A DNA stretch of 64,000 nucleotides, from the NCBI RefSeq assembly GCF_016741815.1, contig NZ_JAERRJ010000005.1, positions 62,001 to 126,000 on the forward strand, given 5' to 3'. The notes below the pieces were generated by a model. That model saw only the letters and a list, made by a program, of their open reading frames with translations, was not told where the DNA came from and made no database searches. The position numbers and the translations under genes were made by a program. Each line of letters starts with the position of its first letter. Position 1 is the first letter of the stretch. The stretch comes from Nocardia acididurans (GTDB lineage Bacteria > Actinomycetota > Actinomycetes > Mycobacteriales > Mycobacteriaceae). Shown here piece after piece: positions 34,416-43,484 of the stretch.

Positions 34416-37106
34416 TCAGTCTTCGAGGTGTAGTCGAGCCAGTTCCACCCGGTTGCTGACGCCCAGTTTCGGGAAGGCCCGATACAGGTGGTGGCCAACG
34501 GTTTTCGGGCTGAGAAACAGTTTGGCGGCGATCTCCCGATTGGTCGCCCCGGCTGCGGCCAGTCGCACCACCTGGAGTTCCTGCGGGGTGAGCACGGCCG
34601 CCAGATCGGTCGCGGGCTCGGGGACCGTGCCCTCCCCCGCGGCGCGCAGTTCGGTGCGGGCGTGGTCGGCCCACGGCGTGCAGCCGAGCCGTTCGAAGGT
34701 TTCCAGGGCGCGGCGCAGGTGGGTGCGGGATTCGTTCATGCGGCGTTCGCGGCGCAGGAATTCGCCGTAGAGCAGGGCGCTGCGGGCGTGGTCGTACCAG
34801 CGGTCGGCGGCCGCGTGCAGGGCCATCGCCTCGGTGAGCAGGTCGCCGTCGCCGCGCAGGATGGCCCGGCAGCGCAGGCTCAGCCCCTCCGCCCACGGCG
34901 TGTCCAGGGCCCGCGCCCACAGTTCGATCTCGGCCATGGCCGCGGCGGCGCGTTCGGGTGCGCGCAGTCGTCCCGCCGCCTCGACCAGATCGGCGAGCAG
35001 GTCGATCCAGTGTCCGCGGGCGTGTTCCGGCCCTTCGTGCAGGGTCTGCAACCGGTCCAGGGCCTGCTGGTGCCTGCCCGCGCCGAGGTCGAGCAGGGCC
35101 AGCGCCCAGTGGAAGTGGGCGTAGTCGATGTGGTTGTGGTCGCCCGCCGCGTCGCGCAGATTGCGTTCGGCCAGTTCCCGGCAGCGTTCGCTGTCGCCGC
35201 GCACCGCGGCGACCAGGGCCAGGGTGGCTTCGGCGGCCGCCACGCGGGCGGGCTGGCCGATATCGGCGGCGATCCGGAGGCATTGTTCGGCAATGACTTC
35301 CGCGTCGCGGAAGCGGCCCTGGATCAGCTCGGCCACCGACAGCGTGCTGCCGACGGCGGGCAGCCAGCCGATCATGCCGCGCGCGGTCACCAGGTCGGCG
35401 AGTTCACGCAGATGGGTGCGGGCGATGTGCATATCGCCGATGAGCGCGAGCTGATTGCCGAAGGCCAGCCGCAGCGAGATCATCTCCAGCGGCACGGTCC
35501 GGCTGAAGACGCCGTTCGCGCGGATCATGGCCACGCCCGCGGCGGGATCGCCGGAGCACAGGGCCAGCGGTCCGCGCAGGGCGGACAGCAGGGGCTCGCG
35601 CGCGGGGCCGAGTTCCAGCGGTTCGAGCAGCTGGTACGCCGTCCGAAGTCCCGCGAGATCGCCTGCGGTCCAGGCGATCCGGGCCGCTTCGATGCACAGC
35701 CACGCGGCCCGTTCCGGGTCGAGGCCGACCACGCATTCGGCGGCGTCGATCATCAGCTGGAAGGACCGGCGCAGGGAGCCGTGCTCGAATTCCACCCGGG
35801 CCCGGGTGCCGATGACACGGGCGCGTTCCACCTGTCCGAGCGGCAGTTGCGCCGCCGCGGCGACCAGCCGCAGCGCCCGCTCGGTGAGACCGGCCTGTGC
35901 GGCGGTCTCGACCGCGCCGGTCAATCGGCGGCCCCGCTGTTCGGGATCGGGTGTCAGCCATACCGCCCGTTCCAGGGCGGCCGCGGCGGAGGCGTAGCCG
36001 GTGCGTTCGCGGGCCTGTTCGGCCGCGAATTCCAGTGCGGCGGCGACGGTTTCGTCGGGTCCGGTGCTGGCGGCGGCGAGATGCCAGGCCTCACGCACCC
36101 GATCGTCGCCGAGTTCGGCGGCGAGGGCGGCGTGTACGGCGAGCCGCTGGGTGAACGGCGCGCCGTGATAGGCGGCGGAGCGTTGCAGCGGATGCCGGAA
36201 GGTCACCGTGGATCCGGTGACCGACACCATGCCCGAGCCCTCGGCTTCGGCGAGCGCGTCGGCGGTGTGGCCGAAGCGGTGCAGCACGCGCAGGGCGAGT
36301 CCGAGATCGCCGGTCTCCTCGGCGGCCACGACGAGCAGTGCGGCGCGCGCGGCTTCGGAGAGAGCGAGGATGCGCCGCTCGAATCCCGTCTGCAGGCGTT
36401 GCGGCAGCGGCAACGGTCCTGCGGCGTAGCCGATTTCGCCGGCGATACATTCGAATTCGATGAGCGCCAGCGGATTCCCCTCGGCCTCGCGCATGACGCG
36501 GTCGCGCAGTGCCGGTTCCAGGGTCGGGCAGCACTCGGCCAGCAGGGCGGCGGCGGCCTCGGCGTCGATCGGTCCGAGCGCCAGTGTGGGCAGTCCGTGG
36601 TTCTCGTATTCCGGACGGCTCGCGAACACCATGGCGATGCCCTCCGCCCCCAACCTGCGACCGGCGAAGGTGAGCGCGTCCAGCGAAGGCTGGTCCAGCC
36701 ACTGCGCGTCATCGATAAGGCACACCACGGGCGAGTCGGTGGAGAGTTCGGTCAGCAGCGAGAGCGTGGCCACGCCGATGAGAAAGCGGTCCGCGATCTC
36801 GGCCTGCCGCAACCCGAGCGCACCCCCGAGCGCGTCGGCCTGCGGCCCCGGCAGCACGTCGAGCCGGTCCAGAATCGGCCCGAGCAGCAGGTGCAGCCCC
36901 GCGAACGGCAGTTCGGATTCGCTCTCGATCCCGACGCAGCGCAACAGCCGCCCGGTGTCGCCTACCTGGGACCGGGCGTATCGCAGCAGCGCGGACTTCC
37001 CCACGCCCGCGTCGCCGGTGATGACCAGCGCCCCGCTACGGCCTTCCCGCGCACCGCGCAGCACGGTGTCGATCTGCTGCAGCTCGTGGGAACGGCCGTA
37101 CAGCAT
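34416..37106 (-). CDS. LAL-type LuxR transcriptional regulator 1
   Basis: 896-aa STAND-like ATPase regulator. It begins MLYGRSHELQQIDTVLRGAR; Walker A GDAGVGKS (31-38); Walker B VVCLIDDAQWLD; a long TPR-like helical middle; and a C-terminal LuxR HTH (~838-896), LTPQELQVVRLAAAGATNRE then LFLSPKTVGHHLYRAF. It probably activates genes on binding a ligand and ATP; the target is unknown. ATG 37106 matches the starts of the two paralogues. A perfect inverted repeat (37113-37136) sits right upstream, where a ribosome site would be, suggesting a leaderless transcript or autorepression. Confidence 0.9.
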   Translation of the reverse strand: MLYGRSHELQQIDTVLRGAREGRSGALVITGDAGVGKSALLRYARSQVGDTGRLLRCVGIESESELPFAGLHLLLGPILDRLDVLPGPQADALGGALGLRQAEIADRFLIGVATLSLLTELSTDSPVVCLIDDAQWLDQPSLDALTFAGRRLGAEGIAMVFASRPEYENHGLPTLALGPIDAEAAAALLAECCPTLEPALRDRVMREAEGNPLALIEFECIAGEIGYAAGPLPLPQRLQTGFERRILALSEAARAALLVVAAEETGDLGLALRVLHRFGHTADALAEAEGSGMVSVTGSTVTFRHPLQRSAAYHGAPFTQRLAVHAALAAELGDDRVREAWHLAAASTGPDETVAAALEFAAEQARERTGYASAAAALERAVWLTPDPEQRGRRLTGAVETAAQAGLTERALRLVAAAAQLPLGQVERARVIGTRARVEFEHGSLRRSFQLMIDAAECVVGLDPERAAWLCIEAARIAWTAGDLAGLRTAYQLLEPLELGPAREPLLSALRGPLALCSGDPAAGVAMIRANGVFSRTVPLEMISLRLAFGNQLALIGDMHIARTHLRELADLVTARGMIGWLPAVGSTLSVAELIQGRFRDAEVIAEQCLRIAADIGQPARVAAAEATLALVAAVRGDSERCRELAERNLRDAAGDHNHIDYAHFHWALALLDLGAGRHQQALDRLQTLHEGPEHARGHWIDLLADLVEAAGRLRAPERAAAAMAEIELWARALDTPWAEGLSLRCRAILRGDGDLLTEAMALHAAADRWYDHARSALLYGEFLRRERRMNESRTHLRRALETFERLGCTPWADHARTELRAAGEGTVPEPATDLAAVLTPQELQVVRLAAAGATNREIAAKLFLSPKTVGHHLYRAFPKLGVSNRVELARLHLED

Positions 37107-37112
37107 CGCGCC

Positions 37113-37136
37113 AACATATGCGTCCCCGCATATGTT
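37113..37136. promoter_or_regulatory. Perfect 10-bp inverted repeat before LuxR 1
   Basis: Arms AACATATGCG and CGCATATGTT with spacer TCCC, 6 bp from the start codon. It is AT-rich against the GC-rich surroundings, which makes a protein-binding site likely. Confidence 0.6.
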
Positions 37137-37376
37137 CGGCAAATGCCGCGCGGCCCGGAATTCCCACCCCGCCCGACCCACACCCCCAGCCATCCCGGTC
37201 AGCCCCCGGTTCACCCCCACACGCGCCCCCTGCCCACGTCACGAGAACCACACGACGCCCCCACCCGACATCCCTGTGCCCCCGCTCACCTCGCACGCCC
37301 CGAAAGGACAGCACCCCCGGCTCAACGCACCACCACGACCTACCCAGCGGTTCCGGACGCAACAGGCCGGTAGGGC

Positions 37377-37416
37377 GGGCTGCCGCGCGGGGTGGGCTGC
37401 CGCGCGGGGTGGGCTG
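37377..37416 (+). repeat. 17-bp tandem repeat
   Basis: Two exact copies of GGGCTGCCGCGCGGGGT plus a partial third (GGGCTG), about 125 bp before LuxR 2. Confidence 0.8.
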
Positions 37417-37537
37417 GGGTGCCACGGCGGAAGATCATGTGTTTCTTGCCGATTCGCGGCCGTGAGCCCGGCTCGCCGGGTACGGCCCGGACCAGCCAGG
37501 AGAAACACGGCACCCCGGTTAGTGCGAAGGAGTGAAT

Positions 37538-40500
37538 GTGGCAGACCAGAAATTCATCGGATCCGCGGCCGGTGGTGCCGACGGTGCGGAGGCGGTGCTG
37601 TACGGGCGGTCGGAGGAGCTGCGGCGGATCACCGCGCTGCTGGAGACGGCCCGGCGTGGCGGCAGCGGGGCGCTGGCGCTGATCGGTGAACCGGGCGAGG
37701 GCAAGTCGGTGCTGCTCGATCAGGCTGCCGCCCTGGTGGATCCGGGGTGGCGGGTGCTGCGCTGCGCGGGGGTGGAGAGTGAGTCGGAACTGCCGTTCGC
37801 GGGGTTGCAGTCGCTGCTGCATCCGGAGATGCATCGCCTGGACGAGCTGCCCGCGCCGCATGCGGCGGCGCTGCGCTGCGCGTTCGGATTGAGCGGCGGC
37901 GGCACGACCGATCGTTTCGCGGTGGGCTCGGCGGCGGTGTCGCTGCTGGCCGAGGTCGCCGCGGCGGGGCCGGTGCTGTGCCTGATCGATGACGCGCAGT
38001 GGCTGGATCGGCCGTCGGCGGACGCGCTGCTGTTCGCCGCGCATCGGCTGGAAGCCGAATCGGTGGTGCTGCTGCTCACGGCGCGGACCGAATTCGGCAC
38101 TCACGCAATGGCTTCCCGGCGGCTGGCGCCGCTGGACGAAGCGCAGGCGCGGACGCTGCTGGCGGAGCGGTTCCCGGATCTCGCGTCCGAGGTGCGGGAG
38201 CGGGTGATCGCCGAGGCGGGCGGAAATCCGCTGGCCGTCCTGGAATTGCCGCGTATGGATCCGAATCGGCATCCCGTGGGCCCGCTTCCGCTGCCCGAAC
38301 GACTGTGCGCCGGATACCGCGACCATATCGCGGCGCAGTCGGAGGCCGCGCGGCTGGCGCTGGTGACGGTGGCGGCGGAGGAGACCGGTGATCCCGCCGT
38401 GGTGCGCCGGGCCCTGGCCCGGCTGGGCCTGGGTGCGGACGCGCTGGCGGCGGCCGAGAACTCCTGCATGATCGTGGTCTCCGAACAGCGGGTGGTCTTC
38501 CGGCATCCGCTCAAGCGGGCCGCCGCCTATCAGCTGGCCCCGTTCACCCAGCGGCTGGCCGTACACGCCGCGCTGGCGGAGACGCTGACCGATGATCCGG
38601 ATCGGCGCGCCTGGCATCTGGCCTTCTCGACGCCGACCCCGGACGAATCCGTCGCCGCCGCACTGGAATCGGCGGCGCGACGGGCCACCGCGCGGGCCGC
38701 GTGCGGCGCTGCCGCGACCGCCTTCGAACGCGCCGCGCACCTGTCCCCCGACCGCGGCGACCGCACCCGCCGCCTGATCCACGCGGTGGAGGCCCTGGTC
38801 ACGGCCGGTCGCCCCGATCAGGCGCTGGCCCTGGCCGATCAGCTGCCACCGGCCGCGGACGGCCCCGGCACCGGCGACGCGGGCTGCGCGCGGGTGCGAG
38901 ATCTGCGGGCGCACATCGCCTTCGAACGCGGCGCGCTCGCCACCGCGCACGAGCTGTGGCTCACGGTGGCGGCGGAATCGGCTGTGTCACAGCCGGATCG
39001 CGCCGCGGCGGCGCTCCTGGACGCCGCGCGCGCGGCCTGGACGCGCGGGGATCTCGCGGCCGCGTGGACGGCCCACCGGCGGCTGTCGGAACTGGTGCTG
39101 GACGATTCGTGGGCTCCGCTGCTCGACGCGGTGGCCGGTGCCAACCAGCTGTACACGAAGGATCTGGAATCGGGTGTGGCGCTGGTTCGTTCGGGGGTGG
39201 CGGCGGCCCGCTGGTCGACCGATCCGACGACGCGGTTCCTGCTGGGCCTGCTGTATTCGCTGACCGCCGACACCGAGGACGCGCACGATCTGCTCGCGGA
39301 GGTGGCGGCCGAGTACAGTGCGCGCGGCATGATCGGGCGGCTGCCCGCGGTGCACGCCTCCCTGGGCACCATGCACCTGCTGATCGGCCGTTTCCGGGAG
39401 GCGGAGGCCGCCTGTCTGACCGCGGTGCGGCTGGCCGAGGGCACCGGTCAGCCCAATCGCATTCTGCAGGCGGAATCGGTGCTCGCCGTGCTGGCCGCCG
39501 TGCAGGGCGACACCGACCGCTGCCGGGAACTGGCCGACCGGCAGCGCCGCACCGCACAGCCCGAGGTCAACACCATCGACGCCGCGCACTGCGAATGGGC
39601 GCTGCTGCTCCTGGATCTGGCGTTCGGCCGCTACGAGAACGCTGTGCACCGGGGCGAGGCCCTGCTCCGCAGCCCGCACCGCCCGCTCGGCCAGTGGCCG
39701 CACCTGCTGGCCGACCGGGTGGAAGCCGCACTGCGCCTGCGCGATCCGGCCCGCGCCACCGGCCCCCTGGCCGCGCTGCGCGAGTTCGCCGCCGCCACCC
39801 GCACCCCGTGGGTCCGGGGCCTGCTGCTGCGCTGTGAGGCCCACTTCGAGGGCGACGACGATCGCTTCCGGCAGGCCCTGCGCATCCAGTCCGGCGAGTC
39901 GCGCTGGTTCGATCACGCCCGCACCCAGCTCCTGTACGGCGAGTGGCTGCGCCGCGAACGCCGCCACCTGGAGGCCCGCACCCACCTGGAGTCCGCTGCC
40001 CGCACCCTGGACCGCCTCGGCGCGCACCCCTGGGCCGCCCGCGCCCGTGGTGAACTGCGCGCCGCCGGCGGTGATTCCAGTTCGCTGCCGAGCGACACCG
40101 GCGCGATCATCTCCGTCCGCGCCCGTGCGAACCATGCCGGCGGCCAGCGCGCGACCGGGGCACGAGCGGTGAATCCCGCTGCCGCGCAGCTCACCTCGTA
40201 CGCCCCCGCCGGCAGACCGGGCCAGCGTGCCACGGTCCCGGGCGCGCCCGGCGCATCCCTGGCGCGACCGGGCGCGGATCACCCCCGCCCGGATCCCGCG
40301 GGTGCCGCCGCCCACCCGATTCCGGCCGGCGTGGGCAATCCCGCCGCCGGATCCCCGCCCGGCCTCGACCCCCTGCGCCTGCTGACCCCGCAGGAGTTGC
40401 AGGTGGTACGCCTGGCCGCCCGTGGGGCGACCAACAACGAGATCGGCGCACAGCTCTGTCTGAGCCCCAAAACCGTTGGCCACCACCTGTATCGCGCCTT

Positions 40501-40564
40501 CCCCAAGCTCGGCGTCCGTAGCCGCGTGGAGCTGGCGCGCGTGGTAGCCGACGGTTTCCGGTAA
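37538..40564 (+). CDS. LAL-type LuxR transcriptional regulator 2
   Basis: 1008-aa paralogue of LuxR 1. VLYGRSEELRRITALLETAR; Walker A GEPGEGKS (about 50-57); Walker B VLCLIDDAQWLD; helical repeats; HTH LTPQELQVVRLAARGATNNE then LCLSPKTVGHHLYRAF. Unlike the others it carries a ~100-residue Pro/Ala/Gly-rich insertion (about 846-944) between repeats and HTH, probably a flexible linker. GTG 37538 has AAGGAG 5 nt upstream; GTG 37532 would overlap that site. LuxR 3 follows after 9 bp. Confidence 0.9.
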   Translation: MADQKFIGSAAGGADGAEAVLYGRSEELRRITALLETARRGGSGALALIGEPGEGKSVLLDQAAALVDPGWRVLRCAGVESESELPFAGLQSLLHPEMHRLDELPAPHAAALRCAFGLSGGGTTDRFAVGSAAVSLLAEVAAAGPVLCLIDDAQWLDRPSADALLFAAHRLEAESVVLLLTARTEFGTHAMASRRLAPLDEAQARTLLAERFPDLASEVRERVIAEAGGNPLAVLELPRMDPNRHPVGPLPLPERLCAGYRDHIAAQSEAARLALVTVAAEETGDPAVVRRALARLGLGADALAAAENSCMIVVSEQRVVFRHPLKRAAAYQLAPFTQRLAVHAALAETLTDDPDRRAWHLAFSTPTPDESVAAALESAARRATARAACGAAATAFERAAHLSPDRGDRTRRLIHAVEALVTAGRPDQALALADQLPPAADGPGTGDAGCARVRDLRAHIAFERGALATAHELWLTVAAESAVSQPDRAAAALLDAARAAWTRGDLAAAWTAHRRLSELVLDDSWAPLLDAVAGANQLYTKDLESGVALVRSGVAAARWSTDPTTRFLLGLLYSLTADTEDAHDLLAEVAAEYSARGMIGRLPAVHASLGTMHLLIGRFREAEAACLTAVRLAEGTGQPNRILQAESVLAVLAAVQGDTDRCRELADRQRRTAQPEVNTIDAAHCEWALLLLDLAFGRYENAVHRGEALLRSPHRPLGQWPHLLADRVEAALRLRDPARATGPLAALREFAAATRTPWVRGLLLRCEAHFEGDDDRFRQALRIQSGESRWFDHARTQLLYGEWLRRERRHLEARTHLESAARTLDRLGAHPWAARARGELRAAGGDSSSLPSDTGAIISVRARANHAGGQRATGARAVNPAAAQLTSYAPAGRPGQRATVPGAPGASLARPGADHPRPDPAGAAAHPIPAGVGNPAAGSPPGLDPLRLLTPQELQVVRLAARGATNNEIGAQLCLSPKTVGHHLYRAFPKLGVRSRVELARVVADGFR

Positions 40565-40573
40565 ATTCACTGG

Positions 40574-43429
40574 GTGCTGTACGGCCGACAGAGGGAAGAA
40601 CGGCGGATCAGCACCCTACTGGCGGGGGCCGTGCACGGGCAGAGCGGCGCGGTGGCGGTGGTTGCTGGTCCGGGGGAGGGAAAATCGGCGCTCCTGGAGC
40701 GGGCCGCCGAGTTGGCCGGATCGCGCCCCGAAACCCTCGGGGCCCCAGGCGATCCGGCGCACCCGCCGACCATCGGCGATCCCACGCAACCGGTCGGCCG
40801 AGCCGATCCGCCGCGCCGTGGCGTCAGCGCCGACGCGGACGCACCCGGGGCGTCGGGCAGGCCGGGCTCGACCGGGCTCCGTGCGGACGGGGCGGGGTGG
40901 CTGGTGCTGCGGTGTACGGGGATGGAGACCGGGGCGGAATTGGCGTTCTCGGGGTTGCGGACGCTGCTGGAACCGGCTCTAGGGCATAGAGGTTCGCTGC
41001 CGGAGCCGCAGGGTCGGGCGTTGGCGGCGGCGCTGGGGCTGGCGGACGGCGAGCGGGAGCCGGAACGGTTTCTGGTGGGGCTCGCGACACTGTCGCTGCT
41101 GGCGGAGGTGTCGGCGGCGGGGCCGGTGCTGTGCCTGATCGACGACGCGCAGTGGCTGGATCAGCCGTCCGTCGACGCGCTGCTGTTCACGGCACGGCGG
41201 TTGGGCGATGAGGGAATCGTCGTATTGTTCGCGGGGCGACCGGATTTCACGGCGGCGGGGCTGGAGGTGCTGCAGCCCGCGCCGTTGGATGCGCAGGCGG
41301 CGCGGGCGCTGCTGGCCGAGCACAGTCCGGAGTTGCCGGTGGAGCTGCGCGATCGGGTGCTGGTGGAGTCGGCGGGGAATCCGCTGGCACTGCTGGAATT
41401 GCCGGGGATGAACCTGGATTCGCCGCCGGTGGGGCCGCTGGCGCTGTCGGAGCGGTTGCAGTCGGGGTATCGGGAGCACATCGGCGATCTGCCGGATCCG
41501 GCCCGGCTGGCGCTGCTGGTGTCGGCGGCCGACGAGACCGGTGATCTGGGCCTGGTGCTGAACGCGCTGGCCGCCTTGGGTTTCGGCGCGGAAGCCCTGG
41601 CCGACGCGGAACGCACCACCCTGGTGGCCGTGTCCGGGCAGACCGTGAGCTTCCGGCATCCGCTGGTGCGCGCGGCCGCCTACCGGATCGCCTCCGAGGC
41701 CGAGCGGGTCGCCGTGCATTCGGCCATGGCGGACGCCCTCGCCGCCATCGATCCCGATCGCCGCACCTGGCATCGGGCCGCGGCGGCCACCGGCCCGGAC
41801 GAATCCGTCGCGGCGGCCCTGGAGGTCTCGGCCCTGCGTGCCCGCGATCGCACCGGATACGGTGCGGCGGCCACCGCGTGGGAGCGGTCGGCCCAGCTCA
41901 CCCCCGATCCCGGGGAACGGGTGCGGCGGCTGGTGTGCGCGGTCGAAACAGCCTCCAGCGCGGGCCAATTCGCGCGTGCCCGGCGGCTCGGACTGCAGGT
42001 GACCGGACTGGAGACCTGCCCGGAGTTCCAGGCCCGCGTCGCGAGTGTGCTGGCCCATATCGAATTCGAGCACGGTTCCCCGGTGACCGCGCATCAGCGG
42101 CTGCGTTCCGCCGCGGCGGCGGTGGCCGCCACCGCCCCGGATCAGGCGGCGGCGCTGCTGCTGGACGCGGGCCGGATCACCTGGTCCACCGGGGATCTGA
42201 CGGCCTTCCGGCACTGCCGGGACCTGCTGGCCGCACTGCCCACGAGCCCGGACCGGAATTCCTTCCTGCACGCCTACGACGGCCTGCTGGGCATCTACGA
42301 CGACGACCCCACCCCCGGCATCGCCCTGTTGCGCGCGGTGGTGGCCGAGCAGCAGCGGCACCGTGATCGCACTCCCGCCATCCGCTTCGCCCTCGCCACC
42401 CAGGCGATCATGCTCGGCGATGTCGAGACGGCCCGCGACGTGCTGAGCGAGCTGGCCGAGTCCTGCCGCCTGCGTGGCCAGCTGGGCTGGCTGGCCGCCG
42501 TCGAATTGTGGCTGGGCACGGTGGAATTGATCGGCGGCCGCTTCCGCGAGGCCACCCTGTTGTCGGTCGAGGGCAGGCGGATGGGCGAGAGTATCGACCA
42601 GCCGATCCGGATCGTGCACGCCGCCGCCAATCTGGCGCTCATCGCCGCGATCGCCGGTGACGAACAGCGCTGCCTGGAGCTGGTCGAGACCACCCGCGCG
42701 AATCCGCGCGCCGCGGCCGTGCACCACGGTCTGCTGGATTGGGCGGTGGCGCAGCTCGACATGGCTTGCGGCAGGCATGTTTCCGCGCTGGACCGCCTGG
42801 AGGCGCTGGATCGGACGCCGCTGTACCGGCACGGGCAGTGGGTGCTCGCGCACGCGGATCGGGTGGAGGCGGCCGTCCGCGCCAACCAGCCCGGACGCGC
42901 CGCGACCGCGCTGGCCGAGCTGCGGGTCTGGGCGTCGGCCCTGCAGGCCCCCTGGGCCGAGGCCCTGCTGCTGCGCTGCCTGGGACTGCTGCACAATGAT
43001 CCCGCCGCCTTCACCCGCGCACTGGAACTGCATGCGCGCCAGGGTCGCTGGTTCGATCGCGCCCGCACCGGCCTGCTGTTCGGCGAATGGCTGCGCCGGG
43101 AACGCCGCACCGCCGAGGCCCGCGCCGAATTGCGCGACGCCCTGGAGGCATTCGAGCGCCTCGGCGCCCACGCCTGGGCGGATCGCGCCCGCCACGAACT
43201 CCGGGCCGCGGGCGAAGGCGCTGTCCCCCAGGTGAATCCGTGTATGGCCGAGCTTCTCACCCCGCAGGAGCTGCAGGTGACCCGCCTGGCGGCGAGCGGC
43301 GCCACCAACAAGGAGATCGCCGCCCGCCTGTTCCTGAGCCCGAAAACCGTGGGCCACCACCTGTCCCGCGCGTTCCGCAAGCTCGGCGTATCGAGCCGGG
43401 TGGACCTGGCGCGCCTCGAACTCGACTGA
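40574..43429 (+). CDS. LAL-type LuxR transcriptional regulator 3
   Basis: 951-aa paralogue. It starts GTG (MLYGRQREERRISTLLAG) 9 bp after LuxR 2, so the two are co-transcribed. The P-loop is AGPGEGKS, with Ala in place of the first Gly. A ~65-residue Pro/Gly/Asp-rich insertion (about 46-110) splits the ATPase domain after Walker A. Walker B VLCLIDDAQWLD and the HTH LTPQELQVTRLAASGATNKE are intact. The insertion is unusual and may alter nucleotide use. Target and ligand are unknown. Confidence 0.9.
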   Translation: MLYGRQREERRISTLLAGAVHGQSGAVAVVAGPGEGKSALLERAAELAGSRPETLGAPGDPAHPPTIGDPTQPVGRADPPRRGVSADADAPGASGRPGSTGLRADGAGWLVLRCTGMETGAELAFSGLRTLLEPALGHRGSLPEPQGRALAAALGLADGEREPERFLVGLATLSLLAEVSAAGPVLCLIDDAQWLDQPSVDALLFTARRLGDEGIVVLFAGRPDFTAAGLEVLQPAPLDAQAARALLAEHSPELPVELRDRVLVESAGNPLALLELPGMNLDSPPVGPLALSERLQSGYREHIGDLPDPARLALLVSAADETGDLGLVLNALAALGFGAEALADAERTTLVAVSGQTVSFRHPLVRAAAYRIASEAERVAVHSAMADALAAIDPDRRTWHRAAAATGPDESVAAALEVSALRARDRTGYGAAATAWERSAQLTPDPGERVRRLVCAVETASSAGQFARARRLGLQVTGLETCPEFQARVASVLAHIEFEHGSPVTAHQRLRSAAAAVAATAPDQAAALLLDAGRITWSTGDLTAFRHCRDLLAALPTSPDRNSFLHAYDGLLGIYDDDPTPGIALLRAVVAEQQRHRDRTPAIRFALATQAIMLGDVETARDVLSELAESCRLRGQLGWLAAVELWLGTVELIGGRFREATLLSVEGRRMGESIDQPIRIVHAAANLALIAAIAGDEQRCLELVETTRANPRAAAVHHGLLDWAVAQLDMACGRHVSALDRLEALDRTPLYRHGQWVLAHADRVEAAVRANQPGRAATALAELRVWASALQAPWAEALLLRCLGLLHNDPAAFTRALELHARQGRWFDRARTGLLFGEWLRRERRTAEARAELRDALEAFERLGAHAWADRARHELRAAGEGAVPQVNPCMAELLTPQELQVTRLAASGATNKEIAARLFLSPKTVGHHLSRAFRKLGVSSRVDLARLELD

Positions 43430-43484
43430 GCCCGCGTGAGATTCCGGCAGGTGGTCGGTCCCGAACGGAGACACGGCGAGGTGG

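Larger units (their letters stand above)
37107..37537. promoter_or_regulatory. Divergent intergenic region of the LuxR cluster
   Basis: 431 bp without a convincing gene. It contains the 37113-37136 inverted repeat, a 17-bp tandem repeat (37377-37416), and 8-bp inverted arms GTGTTTCT (37439) and AGAAACAC (37501) bracketing GC-rich hairpins. Promoters for both directions must lie here. Confidence 0.5.

Noticed and set aside
34488..37373. 961-codon open frame antisense to LuxR 1
   Set aside because: Composition-driven shadow; low-complexity Gly/Gln/Arg translation without domains.
37377..37416. CRISPR-like repeat
   Set aside because: Units are directly adjacent with no spacers; only two and a third copies.
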